Source: Kryptolebias marmoratus
Lineage: Eukaryota > Chordata > Actinopteri > Cyprinodontiformes > Rivulidae
Length of the DNA stretch: 64,000 bases
NCBI RefSeq assembly: GCF_001649575.2
Contig: NC_051450.1
Location: forward strand, 10,299,956-10,363,955
Reading direction: 5' to 3'
Positions 26,387-40,700 of this stretch are shown here, piece after piece. The position numbers were made by a program, and so were the translations under genes. The notes under the pieces are model-generated. The model was not told the origin of the DNA. It worked only from the letters and a program-made list of their open reading frames with translations, and ran no database searches. Position 1 is the stretch's first letter; each line of letters opens with the position of its first letter.

Positions 26387-28899
26387 GCCGTGGTTCTCAA
26401 AGTGACTTGGACCTGACGGAGTTGATTGGTGTTCCCCTCCCGCCCTCCATCTCCTTTGTTACCGGTTTTGAGGGCTACCCTGCCTACAGCTTTGGCCCAG
26501 AAGCAAACGTGGGCCGCCTCACAAAGTCGTTCATCCCTGACCCATTTTATCACAACTTCGCCATCACCGTCACAGCCAAACCCACCACACGACATGGCGG
26601 TGTGCTGTTCGCCATCACAGATGCCTATCAGAAAGTGAGAATCCTCACCACTAAATTCTTTCTGTTTAAGTTATGTCACCATTATGTGAAACAAACCAAA
26701 AACTTGATGCATCTTTAAAAAAACTATAATTTCTTGTCTGTATGCTTCAGATTGTGCAGCTGGGTATAGCCTTGTCTAAAGTAGAGGATGGTGCCCAGAG
26801 TATTATATTGTACTACACCGACCCGGAAACAAGAGATGGGACGCAGGAGGCAGCTTCATTTAAAATGGGAGACCTGACAGGAAGATGGGCAAGGTTTACA
26901 CTCACCGTACAAGGTGCAGAGGTGAGGAAAATGGGTTTAGATTGTTTGGGGAAATAACTAAATGTGTTTTGATCAAATATAAAAAAAAAAAAAAGTGGAC
27001 ATTCATGTCACTGCATTTTTGAAACATCCTGCCTGGCATTTATAGTTTTTGTAGAACAAGAAGTTTGAATCAAGATACCTTTTTGAGACCAGATAGATAG
27101 ATAAATAGATACATGGATGACAAATGACAAGTATTGTAATGTTGATGGCGCTGCAATGGACTTGCAACCTGTCGCACAATGACTGCTGGAAAATAGGAAC
27201 CAGCTCCTTGCGACCCGGAATGGAGAAGTGGGTAAAAGAAAATGGATGGATGTAATGTTGATCATGTAATGTAGTTTTGAGCGAACCCAGAATGCAGACT
27301 CATGGTGAGTTAAAAAGAAAACTGCTTCATTAACAAAAAGAAAAACAAAAAGCTGACGTGGCTAAAAGTAGCCAATATTAGGCAACAATTGGACTTGATA
27401 TATAGATTTATTTGGAACCCTACAGTACTTCTACTTTGATATTTAAAGCTTCTTGCTCTAAAACTTTCTTCTAAATCCTGTCCACAAGCACTTTCGGGTA
27501 CAAATTTGTGTCAAGATGACTTTGCTTCATCCCTTCATCCATTTTCTAAACCTACTTCATCCTTTCAGAGTTATGGGGAGCTGGTGTTTTGTTTTCCAGC
27601 AATCGATGGATGAGGGGCAGAGTATACCCTGGGCATGTCGCCAACACCCGTTTTTAGACATATCCAGGGACACCAAAATCAGCAATAACCTAACATGCAT
27701 GTTTTACGATTCTAAAAAAAACAACAAAAACAAAACAAAACAACTAGAAAACCCACACATGCACTGGAAAACACACAAACCCCGCACAGAAGGACTTCAG
27801 CATGGATTCAAACCCAAGGATTTTCTTTCTGCTAGGCAGCAGTGTTAACCAACTGTGCCGCTGTGCAGCCTCATGTCGTTTAGAAATAGTTTTCCATGCA
27901 CCACAAGAGTCTGTTTAAGCAAACTGACACTTCTCAACTGCATGAATGTGAACAATGTTTCCAGAGCTCTTGGATGCACTCCTGAACTGACATGATTACT
28001 TCAGCTAACGAGATGAAAAGATGCTGTTTGGACAAACTTTTTGGCACTACTGATGATGACATGAACATGATGTCAGTTCAACATATAATGAGATGTTTCC
28101 TGTTTATGGAAGCTTGAGAACAGGATAAAGAGCATGCAATCAAGAGTCATGGACTTGGTATACAAATACATAAGTACCCCTTATTTTAAACCTTTTTATT
28201 TTGTTGATTTTTTTTTATTACCCTCTAATAAATAAGGCAGGTGATCGTGTAAATGCCTGCGCCTTCTTTGTTTGTAAGCAAAATATCTCATGGCCTAGTG
28301 GACAAATTTTAATGAAACTCCTGGATCATAGTCACTGGCTCTACAACTTTTTAACCGCTGAAGTTAACCTGATTCAGTGTGACAAAACCCAAGTCAATTT
28401 TACAGATAATAAGCTAAGATTTGGTGTGGTAGTAGCAGAGAATCATTCCCATCATATGCTGTGACAACTCAAAGATGGTGCCCAACGTTTGTAGAAACCA
28501 TTGGCATGCAAGGCTGCAAGTAATATGCAGTCCTTGAAAGATTTCAGTTGCAAACTCAGAATGAAAAACGCGAGTAGCATTGGTCCTAAAATGCTCAAGT
28601 CAGTTTTTATATTCTATCCTTTTGTTGTTATTTTGACATGTAACACCCTTGCACACACTTATGGAGAACACATTTACTCTCATGGTACCAACTGATGTAA
28701 TAACAAACTGGACATGTGTATATATACTATTCCAGCATATATCTATGTGCATCTCCCTTCCATGTAGATACGTCTCTACATGGACTGTGAAGAATACCAC
28801 AAAGTTGCCTTCACCAGGAGTGCTCAGCCCCTGACATTCGAAACCAGCTCGGGGATCTTCGTGGGGAATGCAGGTGGTACAGGTCTCACTAGATTTGTG
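26387..28899 (+). CDS. col15a1: col15a1 N-terminal TSPN/laminin-G-like module (3 exons)
   Basis: Exons 26387-26634, 26751-26921 and 28768-28899. They encode the beta-sandwich module found at the N-terminus of multiplexin collagens. Visible landmarks are [13 protein letters not shown], then [37 protein letters not shown], the MDCEEYH segment holding a cysteine, and [20 protein letters not shown], which is the typical end of the fold. The first exon enters in phase 1, so the missing exon 1 must end one base into a codon. The introns are 116 bp and 1,846 bp; the second carries two repeat insertions. The module is extracellular and is expected to mediate matrix contacts. Confidence 0.95.
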
Positions 28900-31734
28900 G
28901 TAAGTCTGAATGTGCTTCATTTACCTTCTTCTGTGTAAATGTCTGTGTGAGTCTAAGTGCAGAGTCTGCCATCCAACTATCACTTCATTTCAGTTCAAGA
29001 TGTTCCCACTCTGCCTTTTGTGAGACCTGTCTGCCAGCTGTTACACCGGTTGGCTCATTCCTCATTCCTAATATCAGTGGGTTTGGATCAATGAGTCCAC
29101 GATGGCAACAGAATCCAGAGCTGGCTGCAGAGACAAATGTGATGTTTGAGCTTTTTTACATCTGAGACAAGAACACAGTCGTCTTTGTTGGCAGCTTTAT
29201 GACAACCACAGTGAATGAAAGACCACATGTGTTTGAGTGCTGTCTCATCCTACGAGAGCTCATAAATGACAAGCTGCGTGTGATTTACGTGTTTGAAATA
29301 TGGCCGAGCCTCTCTCATCTTTGAACGGCTTACACTGAGTGCAACTGGAGAATTGAAATGCAGACCCACTAAGTGATAAAAATGCACAAATACAGACTCC
29401 GTTCCTTCAAAGGTGTTGTTAAAAACGTCCATGAGTTTATAGAGGTGGGGTGACGGAGAAGAGTCAATGTTGGTTTCTGCCCTCAGTGTTCTTGTAAAAG
29501 AAGAGGCAATAGTAAATGCTTCAGCACTTTTTTCTTTTCTTTTTTTTTTTAAACAATCATTAACAATTTGCTATTTTGTAATGTCAGTAAAAGGCTTTGT
29601 TTTTTCTCTGTGTAACTGGAGATTTGAAAGGAAAACAATGTGGGAGTCAGGGAACATCAATCAACCGTAACCCACATTGTCATCATAGTGTTTACACTGA
29701 AATACGGTACTTTACTGTGAATTCCCCAATCATTTTTAACAGTCTACTTATAGTAACCAAACGTCTTCTGAGCAAAAATTATCTTGATATTTAATCAGCT
29801 CTAGTCAAATGGCAAAATATCACATTATATTTATTAAAGTTCAAATCCAGATCTTAACAATCTGAGAAAATCAACTTAAGCTTCAAGAAATCCTTTCCTT
29901 GTTTTCCCATTTATTGGTCTCTTTTTCCCAAATTTACCATTATGCAGTTTTATAGATTTAAAAAAAAAACTAGATGTGTCTCTTATTTATTGTTTAAAGG
30001 AGAAGAAAGCGAAAAAGATTAGATCACAGAGCTTTCTCATTAAGATTTTATGAGCGAAACCTGAAAAAGGTTTCAAAGAAATTTAGAGAGCTAGGAGATT
30101 TTATTGAGGGGATTTCATTGTTTTAATTTTCTACCCATTGTGGTTTGAACTAAACTCCAACATGCAAACGGCTAGTTTTGTTTTTTTACACCAATGTCAT
30201 TGTTCTGTAGCAAGTTGGGAAATTTTAGAATTAATTTATTCTCAATAGTTGAGTAACATTTAGTAATTTTACCCCCCAGCTAATTTAACGTGTATTTTAT
30301 ACCCATTTGTTTTTAGTAAACTAAACTGAGTGACTTGAATGAGTGAGATGAATAGAATAGTCCACTTCGGAAATGTCTTCATTTTTATTAACATAAAACT
30401 TCTTCTTTTTTCCCACAAGATATAACCTTTGACATTTTATCAGAGACTTGTGTAAAGAAAACTTTTTTTGATTGTTTTTTTAATAGTTTTACTGAAGCTC
30501 TGGTAAAAATAGCAGATGGTCAGTATTATATTTGAATACTTTCTTTGTTAAAAACCCATATTTAATGTAAGCCACCTGCTGATGTTAAGAAAAGTCTAAA
30601 GGTTAAAGAAAGCAGAATAGTTTCAACTTACAATGTGAGCAATATAAATTCATTATGGGTGCCATAACCCTGATTTTTAAATAGACAGCTCACATTGTTA
30701 TGAGCTAATCTGCATTACTTTTATTTTATAGATTTGAAAAATGCATAATAAACATACTGCCCAAAAACCAAAGTAAATGAAATTAAGCTCAGACTACCAT
30801 GCTTTTTATTATTTAAAGTGTTTTCTTAACTCAGCCAGCTAACTGCTTTTTCCAGCTTTACTCTGCTCAGAAATGGAAACTAAAGTATGGATTTCAGGTG
30901 GACATGTTTGGACAGCAGGGGTAGTTTGACAATAACCTGGTTTTGCTTTAAAAACCCAGAACCTTTTACAAGTTTACATCTGGTCTTTACACCCTCGGGG
31001 GTTATAAGAACTTTTAAAACATACTTTTAGAAAAGCCGCCCAACTCTGTGCTGGATTTCAGAGCTTCATAAGAAAAAAAAAAAAAGAGAAACAATAAGAT
31101 CTACACAGAAATGTTTTGTGTTTTTTTGTTTTTATGTGTATGTGTGTGTGTGAGGATGTGGACTCCCAATAGTCATTATCTATGTTGTGGATGGGAAGTT
31201 TTATTTTGAGAAATGCTTAAAAGTGCTACTTATTTCATGTTGATTTGGTTTAAAGCCAGGGAAGGTGGCTTGGAAGGAGGTGTTATGTCCTCTGTGGACA
31301 CTTTTGAACACTGAGTTCCTCCTTTTTACTTCAGTTGTCTGTACTTTAAAAGCCTGAGAGATCCATATGTATCATTGACCAGGATTTGTAGACCTCATGT
31401 ATGGCCATCATGACTTGGATAACATCATTCATTGGCTTCTATGAGTTTCCATCCTTATACTGCTCTCCTGTGTCTCCTCACACCGTCCCACCATCTCTCT
31501 TCTCCTAAACAAAAGAGCACCAGTGGTAGTAGTAACTTTCTGTTCAGCTGTTCAGTGCTCAAATCCGTCACAGCTTCAGATGATTGTAGAAAAATATGAA
31601 AATACTTGCAACATAATGCAGCTTAGCTTTCCTCAGTCCTATATGCTTCATCTCATTAGAGCATCAACACACAAATGCCGAAAAAATAAACATGTTCTGC
31701 ACCAGTGAGTGTGTAGGAGTTGTATCAGAAGGCT

Positions 31735-31775
<41 letters not shown>

Positions 31776-34700
31776 TTTGAGGTACTGGTTCTGATATTGA
31801 GGGGCTTTCTTGGAGTCACTAATCTCGATGAATGCGCTGGCACCTCTCACACTGGAAAATACTGTCTTAGTTCACTTTTAAAACCTCCTGCAATGTTCTT
31901 TTTCCCACATTGTTGTTCGGACCTGCGGGCGAAGGGTTTAACGTGACAGCGAATTCACGTATTGAGGTTCCAGAGAGGACTGCGTGGCACATTCTTTGTT
32001 TCAGATGTGTTGTTTACTGCACAAACAGATGTGTCAGATTTGGCTTGCCTTCTCGGCTCTTATCCACCCATTCCTTTCTCGCTCTAGTTTCTTCCACCCA
32101 TCTCTGTTTGTCACTTCTTTGCCACCATGAAATTTCACAGGCTGTGCTTCGTTCCATTGGAAGCAGGTGTTTGGCTTCTGGCTTCATCTACATCTCAACA
32201 AAATGTGGCAGAACTTTTCTCCTTTGTTTCGACTTCATTTCTTCCTGCGTGACCTTAGTTAGATCATAATATGAACACCCAAATGTGTAAATGAATAAAT
32301 TGTAGAGTGCATATTCAGAGTTTAAAGTGGATGTGTGGAAAGGTTATGAACCATAAATATCTTCTAGCTAGATTGATGAGCTAATTGCTAGTTTGAGTGA
32401 AACAAAAACCAAAGTGGACTGCTGTTGTTTAAAGAAAAACTATAATTAATATATATATTACTGTAAATTTTTCACAAGATTGTTATTTAAATAAAAATGT
32501 ATGGTCATTTGTTAGCACAAAAATAGCATCAGAGGTGCTGTAACATTGCTATAACACTTCTGATACAGCCTGGTGGACTTCCATTAGAAACATTGTCATG
32601 TTTTTGCAAGTATAACCGTGTAATTCAAAAGTGATGGAGATGTAAAGGTTTATACACTATCATTTAAATGAACCACTATGACATTTTTTTAAATTGGAGT
32701 TGCTGTTAGCTCATCTGGCCGGTCAAAATTAAACTATTTTTCCAAACCAAGGCTGTTCATAGAGATAACAACAGGTCACATGCTAGTGAAGGTTCTCAGT
32801 CATCCAGGGCAAAATAGGCCCAGTATTATCAATCCAAAATATTTGGATTTCTTTTTGATTTTGAAGACCTTTTGTTTCTTATCCTATAGGAGCTTTCTCA
32901 ATTCAAATATAAAAGCCTTGAACTCTGTTTTTTTTTAATCGTTTGAATAGAAAAATCTATTCAGATGAGTAGCAAAATGCCTCCAGAATCAAAAAAAGTC
33001 CAGCTACCTTTTGACTGAATTTACTAGAATTAAATTTTAAAAAAGTAAAACTTTTCCACAGAATCCCCATTCAGAGTATCTGAACTTTCCTTTAAAGTCC
33101 TGAAACTATCAGAAAACAAAGCAGAAGTAGTTTCAGAGATCACATAAGACGTAGCGTTTCTCAGCTGATTGAAGTATTGTATACCTTGTCATCCCCAAGT
33201 ACTGTGTAAAAAAAATGGTCCCTTTTGTTTACACAAAACAAAAGGTTTTTTTTTAGTTTACCTGCATACAAATGGATTCCTACAACACAAAGATTGTGCT
33301 TTCTAAAGATGTAAAGAAAAATAAGCAAACTAATATGAACTAGATATTCAGATGATTTGACTTCAAAGTTCCTGTAATGACTTAAATATAGCTCTCTGCA
33401 GTCTCAGGAATAATATCCCATCAAAGCCTCCCAGTTGTTTGATTTGTCAGATTCATTGAAGATAAACTGGCTGAAATTATTACTGTAAGCAGATGTAAAA
33501 TTTTCTACAAAAACTACACACTCTGGGTGATCAATCCTATGAACATTTGTGTTTTAAAGCTAATACGAACATTGTCTTTGGAGTGCAGACAGAAACACAC
33601 CTGTTCTCTAGACAAATGTTAACAATGTGATGGTTTTAATGTTCTGCAGGAACAGGAAGGAAAGTGAGGCAATAAATCCTGCACAAAGACATGGTTTGTG
33701 TGAAGAAAGGGATTGCTTAATCCTTGATAAAATGTAACGATAAAGAATAAACCATATGATTGTGAAATATAACCCCGACACTCCCTGTTTCCCGTCGCTC
33801 TTCACCCTCTCCAGGGCTCCATCCAGCAGCTGCTGCTGAAGTCAGATCCCACAGCTCCCGATGACCAGTGTGAAGAAGATGATCCTTATGTGAGTCTGCA
33901 TAAACAAAACATGGTCACAGTTTGAAAGTTCAACGCTCAATCTCTCTTTTAAAACATGCGGTGCTCTGTAAACCTGGAACTTTGCCGCCCTCTGCTGGCT
34001 GAAGAACAGTATTACACAAAACTCTAAAAATGTCCACGACTACGCAGTCAAAAAGTAGACGCTTGTGTCTATATTTCTGCATGAATTGAATAAAAATAAA
34101 AAGATTTTTTTAGCCCATTAACCCCTGATACAGATACAGAATGTAAGTGAATCCTCTCATTACTAATTCAAATCAGTTTGTTTTTTATTATTATTATTAT
34201 TTTCAATTCAGTCATTTCAGAAAAGTAAAAGGTTGTATTTACATAAATAAAAACCCATCAAGTGTTAAATTGAGAGCTTTGTTTCTGGAAAAATCTGGGA
34301 AGTTGGAAGAATTTGTCCAAGTAATCCATAAAATATATTATGCCATGCCAATTAATCAGTCAATCAATCAGTCAATCAATACAAATAAAATATATAAATA
34401 AATATTTTATTGATTATTAGCATTTGACCTCAATAACACAACTTCTTCCATTCTTGTCAGCTTGAGTCAACTGATCTGTAAGCAGAAAAGGAATACCAGC
34501 TATTTATTTATGTTACTGTCTATCAAATTTGTGAAATATGTGTGAGCTTTACATGTTGGTTAACAAGTAAACAATAAACAATACATCCAATAATGAAGAT
34601 GATGGCAAGCAGCATGATTAAAATAACAAAATAAATATATATAAATATATATACTGAGGTGGCAGATTTGCAAAACTAACATTTTGCCTCCATGTAAGGA

Positions 34701-37700
34701 TCAAATTGTCTCTTTCCTGAAAAATCTGTCTCTAATTTCAGTACTCTACCAGAAAACCTAAAAACCAAACATTTGTTTTAACTGGTATAGTTGAAGTATT
34801 TCCTCCTTGACATCAATCATGTGTCAGTTTTCTCTGTCTTCCTCCACGTTTATGCTCTGATTCCTTTCCTTTCCTGATCTCTTGTTCACTTCAGGCGTCT
34901 GGTTACGGGAGCGGAGAGGAAGACTACGATGGACGAAATAAAATAGAGGAGGTGAAGAAGATTGTGGAGGAGAGAGAATACACTATGGTGTGTATGTGCC
35001 CACACTTTCACGCACACACACAGAAATTCACACAGTCCCATCACACTGTCCTGTTCTGGTTTTTCACATTCTAGCTGAACTGGAGTCCAACCAAAGCAAG
35101 CAGGCCTGTTAAAGACTAGAACATGGTGTATGTGCTGCTCTGCACCAGTTTGTTCACAGATAGTGGGGAGACTGAGGAAAGACTGCTGGAGTATTAGACT
35201 TGCTGAAATAGTTTCATGGGAACATCGATTTTGATTTTGTACCAGGATCTGGTATCTTGGAGGTCAGTGCTGTAGTCTTGTAATCCTGAGGCTGCAGGTT
35301 CGAGCCCAGGTGGTGTCAGGAAGGCCATCCGGCGTAAAACAGTTGCCACGTCTTTCATTCGGGTTCAGTCGCCGTGGCAACCCCTGCAGAAGAGAGCACC
35401 CAAAAGACCATGGTGGCAATGGTCTGCATTTCTTTTTTTGCATGTACGCAAATTACACTGGTACAAAAAGTACATTAATTTGTGAATTTTCTAAACGTGG
35501 CATAATATAAGAAAGTTAGTTTTTGTTATTTACTTTCCTGATGCTGAATGATGGGAAAATCAAAGTTCAGACACATGCAGGCTGTAAAATTTTCTAACTT
35601 TAAGAATATGACCTCTGAGGGCACATCTGAGTAAAAATCTTAGGTTTTTGTATTAACATTGTTGCATTGAGCATAGCCTAATTTTAAGCTCCATCTCATT
35701 GGATGATCTAAAGATACAGCACTGTGCAAAAGTTGTGAGTCATCTCTGATTTTTTTATTCCATATTTTGCTCCAAAAAAGCAAGATTTTATTATTTTGCA
35801 TTAAAATAATTCAGTCACCTGTAAGCAGTGAAATCCTCAGATATAAAAAAAAATAAAAGCCTGCAATTATTTAATTAGTTTTATAAAATTGTTGTAAAAT
35901 AAAAGTTAAATAATGTAATAACTATGTCCTAAATTCATTTATTTTACTTTCTTTTTGACACTTTGTTGTCAACACATTAAAAAGAAAGAAGAAGAAGCAA
36001 AGAACCACAGGACTGTCTTTGGCCTTGTTTTTTTACTAAAAGGATCAAAACATGTCTTTATTTTTCTTAATGCACTCAGGAAGATGTTTTTTTTTCTTCT
36101 CCCCATTTGCTGTTTTACCAAACCAAATACTGGCCACGCTTCTGTGCCTGATGCAAAGTGACTTCATTCATGCTCATAGCAGTTTTTTTGCTCATTGGCT
36201 TTCCTGCCAAAAAATTGATGGGAAAATTATACTACAGCTCATTTTTGTCTTGTAAACACTGAGCTACTGCCAGGAGATAATTAAACTGTTAAAATAAAAC
36301 AGCCGCTTGTGTGTTTTTTAGAGCTAAATGACATTTCACTCAGGATGCAAAGTACTGCAGGGTAATAGTTCCGTCCACTTATGTTCAGATCACACAAGGA
36401 TAACGTTAGCAGTGAACAGCTCAAATGTCATAAGTCAAACACAAGGTGACAGAAAGCAGCAATATGTACTTCATATTAAACAAAAAAGTGTTGTTATTAA
36501 TATAAAATCTAATTTAATTTAACCCATGTGGTTAGATTTATATGCAAAAAAGCGATAACTTTACTATAATGAATTAAGTAAACATTTTTCCTGAGTTTCT
36601 GCCTAAAACTACTAGTTTATAGAACTTTCTTATGTTTTTATCAAATGTGGAAAAAATCGTTATCTCTACACTGACGATCTTTCTTCTTTAGAGGAGAGAT
36701 TTACAGTTTGTTTCCTGGCTTCAGCTTCATGTTTATGATAAAAAAAAAAGATTTTTGTCTTTCAATTTTTGTCAGGAAAGCCAATAAGCAATTTACTACT
36801 TTGAGGATGAATGCCTTCTTTATTGCAGACATTAATCTTCTGGATAAAGATTTCTTTTTTTTTCTCTCTCTCACTTGTTGCCGTTAAAGTCAAGGAATCT
36901 GACTTCACTGATGCTGATTAAAATATAACTCACTGTTTTCAAGTTCATCATTACAGTTTGGACAAGTTTCCCCGCAGTGGAGCCAACGCTTGTCTAGCCA
37001 GAGTGCTGTAAAACTTTTCCTCTCATCGTCGTTAAAGACTGTCAGAGGAGCGATTTAAATCTAACGCTTCAGGAAAGACAGATTTATTGCTCTTTTTTTA
37101 GCAGTCACTTTCAGAAAAATGAGGTCAAGACATTTTATTATTACAGTTGATCTAGCAGGAACACTGTTGGTAGATTTATCTTAGGCAGCTTTAACTAATT
37201 ATGCTTTACGTAATTTTATGATCATAGATTGCTTTTTGCTGATAATTGATTTTTCTGTAATTCTTATGTCGGTTTTTGTAAGATAACAGCCTACCTAAAC
37301 ACCCCTCCCTTTTAATTTGTGTATGTGTGTGTCTTTATTATTTATAGCCCTTCCCAGAGCTGGACCCCACATACAGCGCCCCGGTCCGAGCTCCGCCCAC
37401 TGAGGTGTCACTCAGTGACGATGAAGATATCGAGGAGTCCTCTGGACAAGACTTTGAGACGACCACCCTAAAAGGTCATTAGGGACTGAATATAATTTGC
37501 ACATTTTATTCTTGTTCGATGGGTGAACAAACATAGAAAGTGTTATTATTGTAATTCAGAAATCAGCCAGCAGATGGTGCTAAAAACGCTGTCTTCTTGT
37601 TGCTTCTCTGTGTTCTGAAGTGCTGATTTTTCTCATTCCAGTATGTTCTACTTGTTACCATCACATAGCACTCCAAAGTAATGATTTTTTTTTCTACTCA

Positions 37701-40700
37701 TGACTAAAAGTGAACATTTTTAATGTGCACAATTTGTGTCTCTTTCACAGTGGGATCACTTCCGACAAGCGCCCCTGCCCTCGAGCTTGATGCTGTAAGT
37801 TGGCGATCCCTCTCCTCACTTTAAACAGCTCATGTTTTGTATTTTAAGCACTGCAGAATCTACATCTGCGTAGTTGCTAAGCGTCAGACTTGCAGCCAAA
37901 ACCCTGCAGTGTAACAGTGTCCCAGTTAACGGGAGCTGAGACTCTGCCCCATTTAAACTTCTGGGTTCATAAATACTTTTCATAAAGTAAACCATGGCGG
38001 TGATACTGTGTTGGTTTCATAATTAAAATATGCCAGTTTTTTTTCTTTTCTTTTCTAAACCTTTTTAATGCTTAGATAACTGAGGTGTTGCTCAGCCACA
38101 AACTTTGTGTATAGTTTGAATCAGTATTAGTCTGAAGCTGTTCTGTCCCATTGGATAAATGACTAAATCTATCCGCCTTGTCAACGCTCACTCCCTCCAG
38201 GTCTTTAGGGGACAAAAAGGTGAAAGAGGGGAACCAGGTCCAGCTGGCCCCCCAGGACCTCCTGGCTCTCCTGGAAAAGCTGATGATGGAGGGGAGCCTG
38301 GACCACGAGGTCCACAGGGACCACGGGGACATGAAGGGCTCCCTGGACTTCCTGGGACTCATGGACAGCCCGTGAGTTTCTATTTGCTTGTTTGTTTGCT
38401 TCGCAGCTGTGAATCTTCTATTTTTAGCCGGTGTAGCTTTCTGTTTTCAGAACATGAGCTGTTTTTAGAGCAGTTTAAGACTTAAGGGGCAGAGAATACA
38501 ATGATGGATTGGTTTTCTATTTTTATCTGTTCCTTAGGGAAGCAAAGGTGAACCCGGTCTCCCAGTAAGTAACACTGTTCTACTCTCTTTGACTTTTCTT
38601 CCTCTGGGTCTCATTTTTAGTCTTTAATGAAAGTATTTGAACTTGTAACAACACACAGATACCACTTTAGAAAGCTACATGTTATGTTCTGACCAAGACA
38701 ACACTCTGATCTTATCTACATACTTTTACTGACTCATACTGTTCCATGTTGTTGTTTTATCTCACGTGTGATGATGTGGTACTGACCCTCCTTCTCCCAG
38801 GGACCAGCAGGATTCCCTGGAGAACATGGAGAACCTGGTCCTAAGGGAGACAAGGTAAACAGTAACACCACTTTCATATTTAGGAAACCCAATCGGAGTG
38901 ACAAACATTGTCAATTAACCTTAATATTTCTTGAAGATGTACAAAGAAAATCTGTAAATCCTGATTTCTTACTCAGGGTGATCCTGGTGTTGGACAGCCT
39001 GGTCCTCCTGGTCCTCCTGGCCCTCCTGGTCCTTCTAGCAAGTCTTCCATGGCCCTGGTGAGTTGTTACACAAACCTTATCAGTTTTTTCTAAGGAACTG
39101 AAACCATATAAGGCAGAATTAAACCAATACAACCAAATGTGAAACAGAGAGTGTCTAGATTTGACTGACTGACTCTACATGGGTACATTTTCAACAGGAG
39201 GGGTCTGGATTTGAAGACTTTGACAGTGATGCAGAAATTACCAGGGTAAGTAAAGTTAACTGTTGACTCTTTAAGACACTATAATACAAGTGATGTCAGC
39301 CTAAAAAAGTATCAACAGATTAATTTCTGACATATTTCCCCTTTTTTAAAACCTTAACTCAATGTCTTGTGTCATCAGGGTCCCCCGGGTCTTCCAGGCC
39401 CACCAGGACTGCCTGGGCTCCCAGGAACCCCATCTGCAGACGTTGCTCCAGGACCTCCTGGGGCTCCTGGAAAAGATGGAAAGGAAGGAGAGAAGGGCGA
39501 ACCGGGACTCCCTGTGAGTTTACTGTTTCATTTTCATTTTCTGATCCAGAGCTCATCCATTTAGTCTGAACTGTAGCTCCGAGCAGCCTCCAGATGGTTT
39601 ACCTGAGGCTAGCCACAAAGAGCTTAGCCTTTGGCCGATGTTGGTGACCTCGCTCACTTACGACTTGAATGCAGAAATCACATACTAGGAATAGACAAAG
39701 ATAGACCTCATGTGAAACTGATGAGTTTTTCGGAACAGGTTTGCAAAGCAGATTCTTCAGGAAATTGACAACTAAAATCATTAGCTGCTTATAATGCATG
39801 CAAATTAAATGAAAAATCCACCCTGAAAGAAGTAAAAATTAGTTCCTCAAGTGTTTGATGCAGAACACATGAACTGTAGGAGCTGCTCGGTAAAATATTT
39901 AGACAAGGTATTGGTATTTTCTTGGCCCATGATGTTTAAAAAAAAAATGACAAAAACAAAACAAATCATATAGATATTTGTAATGAGGACTCAAAGTGGA
40001 TGTGGCTGAAAACAGAAAGGTGCCATTTTGAAAATGGGTCACATTTTGATTGAAATTAAATAGACTCTAAAGCACTTCTCTTTATTTCTGAATACCTGAC
40101 ATCCCATGCTTCAAAAACTTAATTTCATATTTTTCCCAAATCCTGTCATTTTTCTGGTATTCCTGTTTTACCAGGAAGTGTAGTAAAGAACAACTGCGTT
40201 TGCAGCCATACCATTAGTTGTGGGGAATGCATCTTTCTTTTTAATAGGTTTCTAAAGCTTTTACTGACTTTGTAAATGGACCTTTTACAGGTTAACAGTA
40301 ATTAAAGCTGTTTTGGCTCATAAAATATTAATCTTCTTCTTCAGATTTTGGCAATTCAGCCTCATTTAAAATGTTGCCGATAAAACAGCTCTTTAGGAGC
40401 TTGCCTTTCTGTTGTCTCCCTCTTATAGACGAAGCCAAATCTTTAACATTAAATATAGTGTTGCCACTTTTGCAGGGAGTGGATGGAAGGGACGGAGATC
40501 CAGGACCTGGTGGAGAAAAAGGAGACAAGGTGAGGCTGAAATTTCTCCTTGTGCGCACTTAATGACTCCATAAAATCTTAATTCAACCTTCTTTTTAAAT
40601 ACATATAAATACATTGTATACCAGCTTTGACTTGGTTTTTGCTTGTGAGAGTTTAACACTGCAAGCTCTCCCTGCCTTCCCTTATGCAGGCCCCCAAGCA

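Noticed and set aside
27516..27848. 110-codon ORF on the + strand
   Set aside because: It falls inside a reverse-oriented LINE tail and its translation follows repeat sequence, not a protein family.
34353..34382. A CRISPR-like array
   Set aside because: The repeats are 8 bp, contiguous and without spacers, in an animal intron. It is a simple tandem repeat.
35245..35320. A possible tRNA gene
   Set aside because: The B-box is good but the A-box region is degenerate and no cloverleaf forms. The downstream body is that of a SINE.
35717..35775. A DNA transposon terminal repeat
   Set aside because: Only one end (CAGCACTGTGCAAAAGTTGT) is visible and no inverted partner was found, so no element is called.
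38072..39556. ORFs antisense to the collagen exons
   Set aside because: They are shadows of the GC-rich Gly-X-Y exons on the opposite strand.
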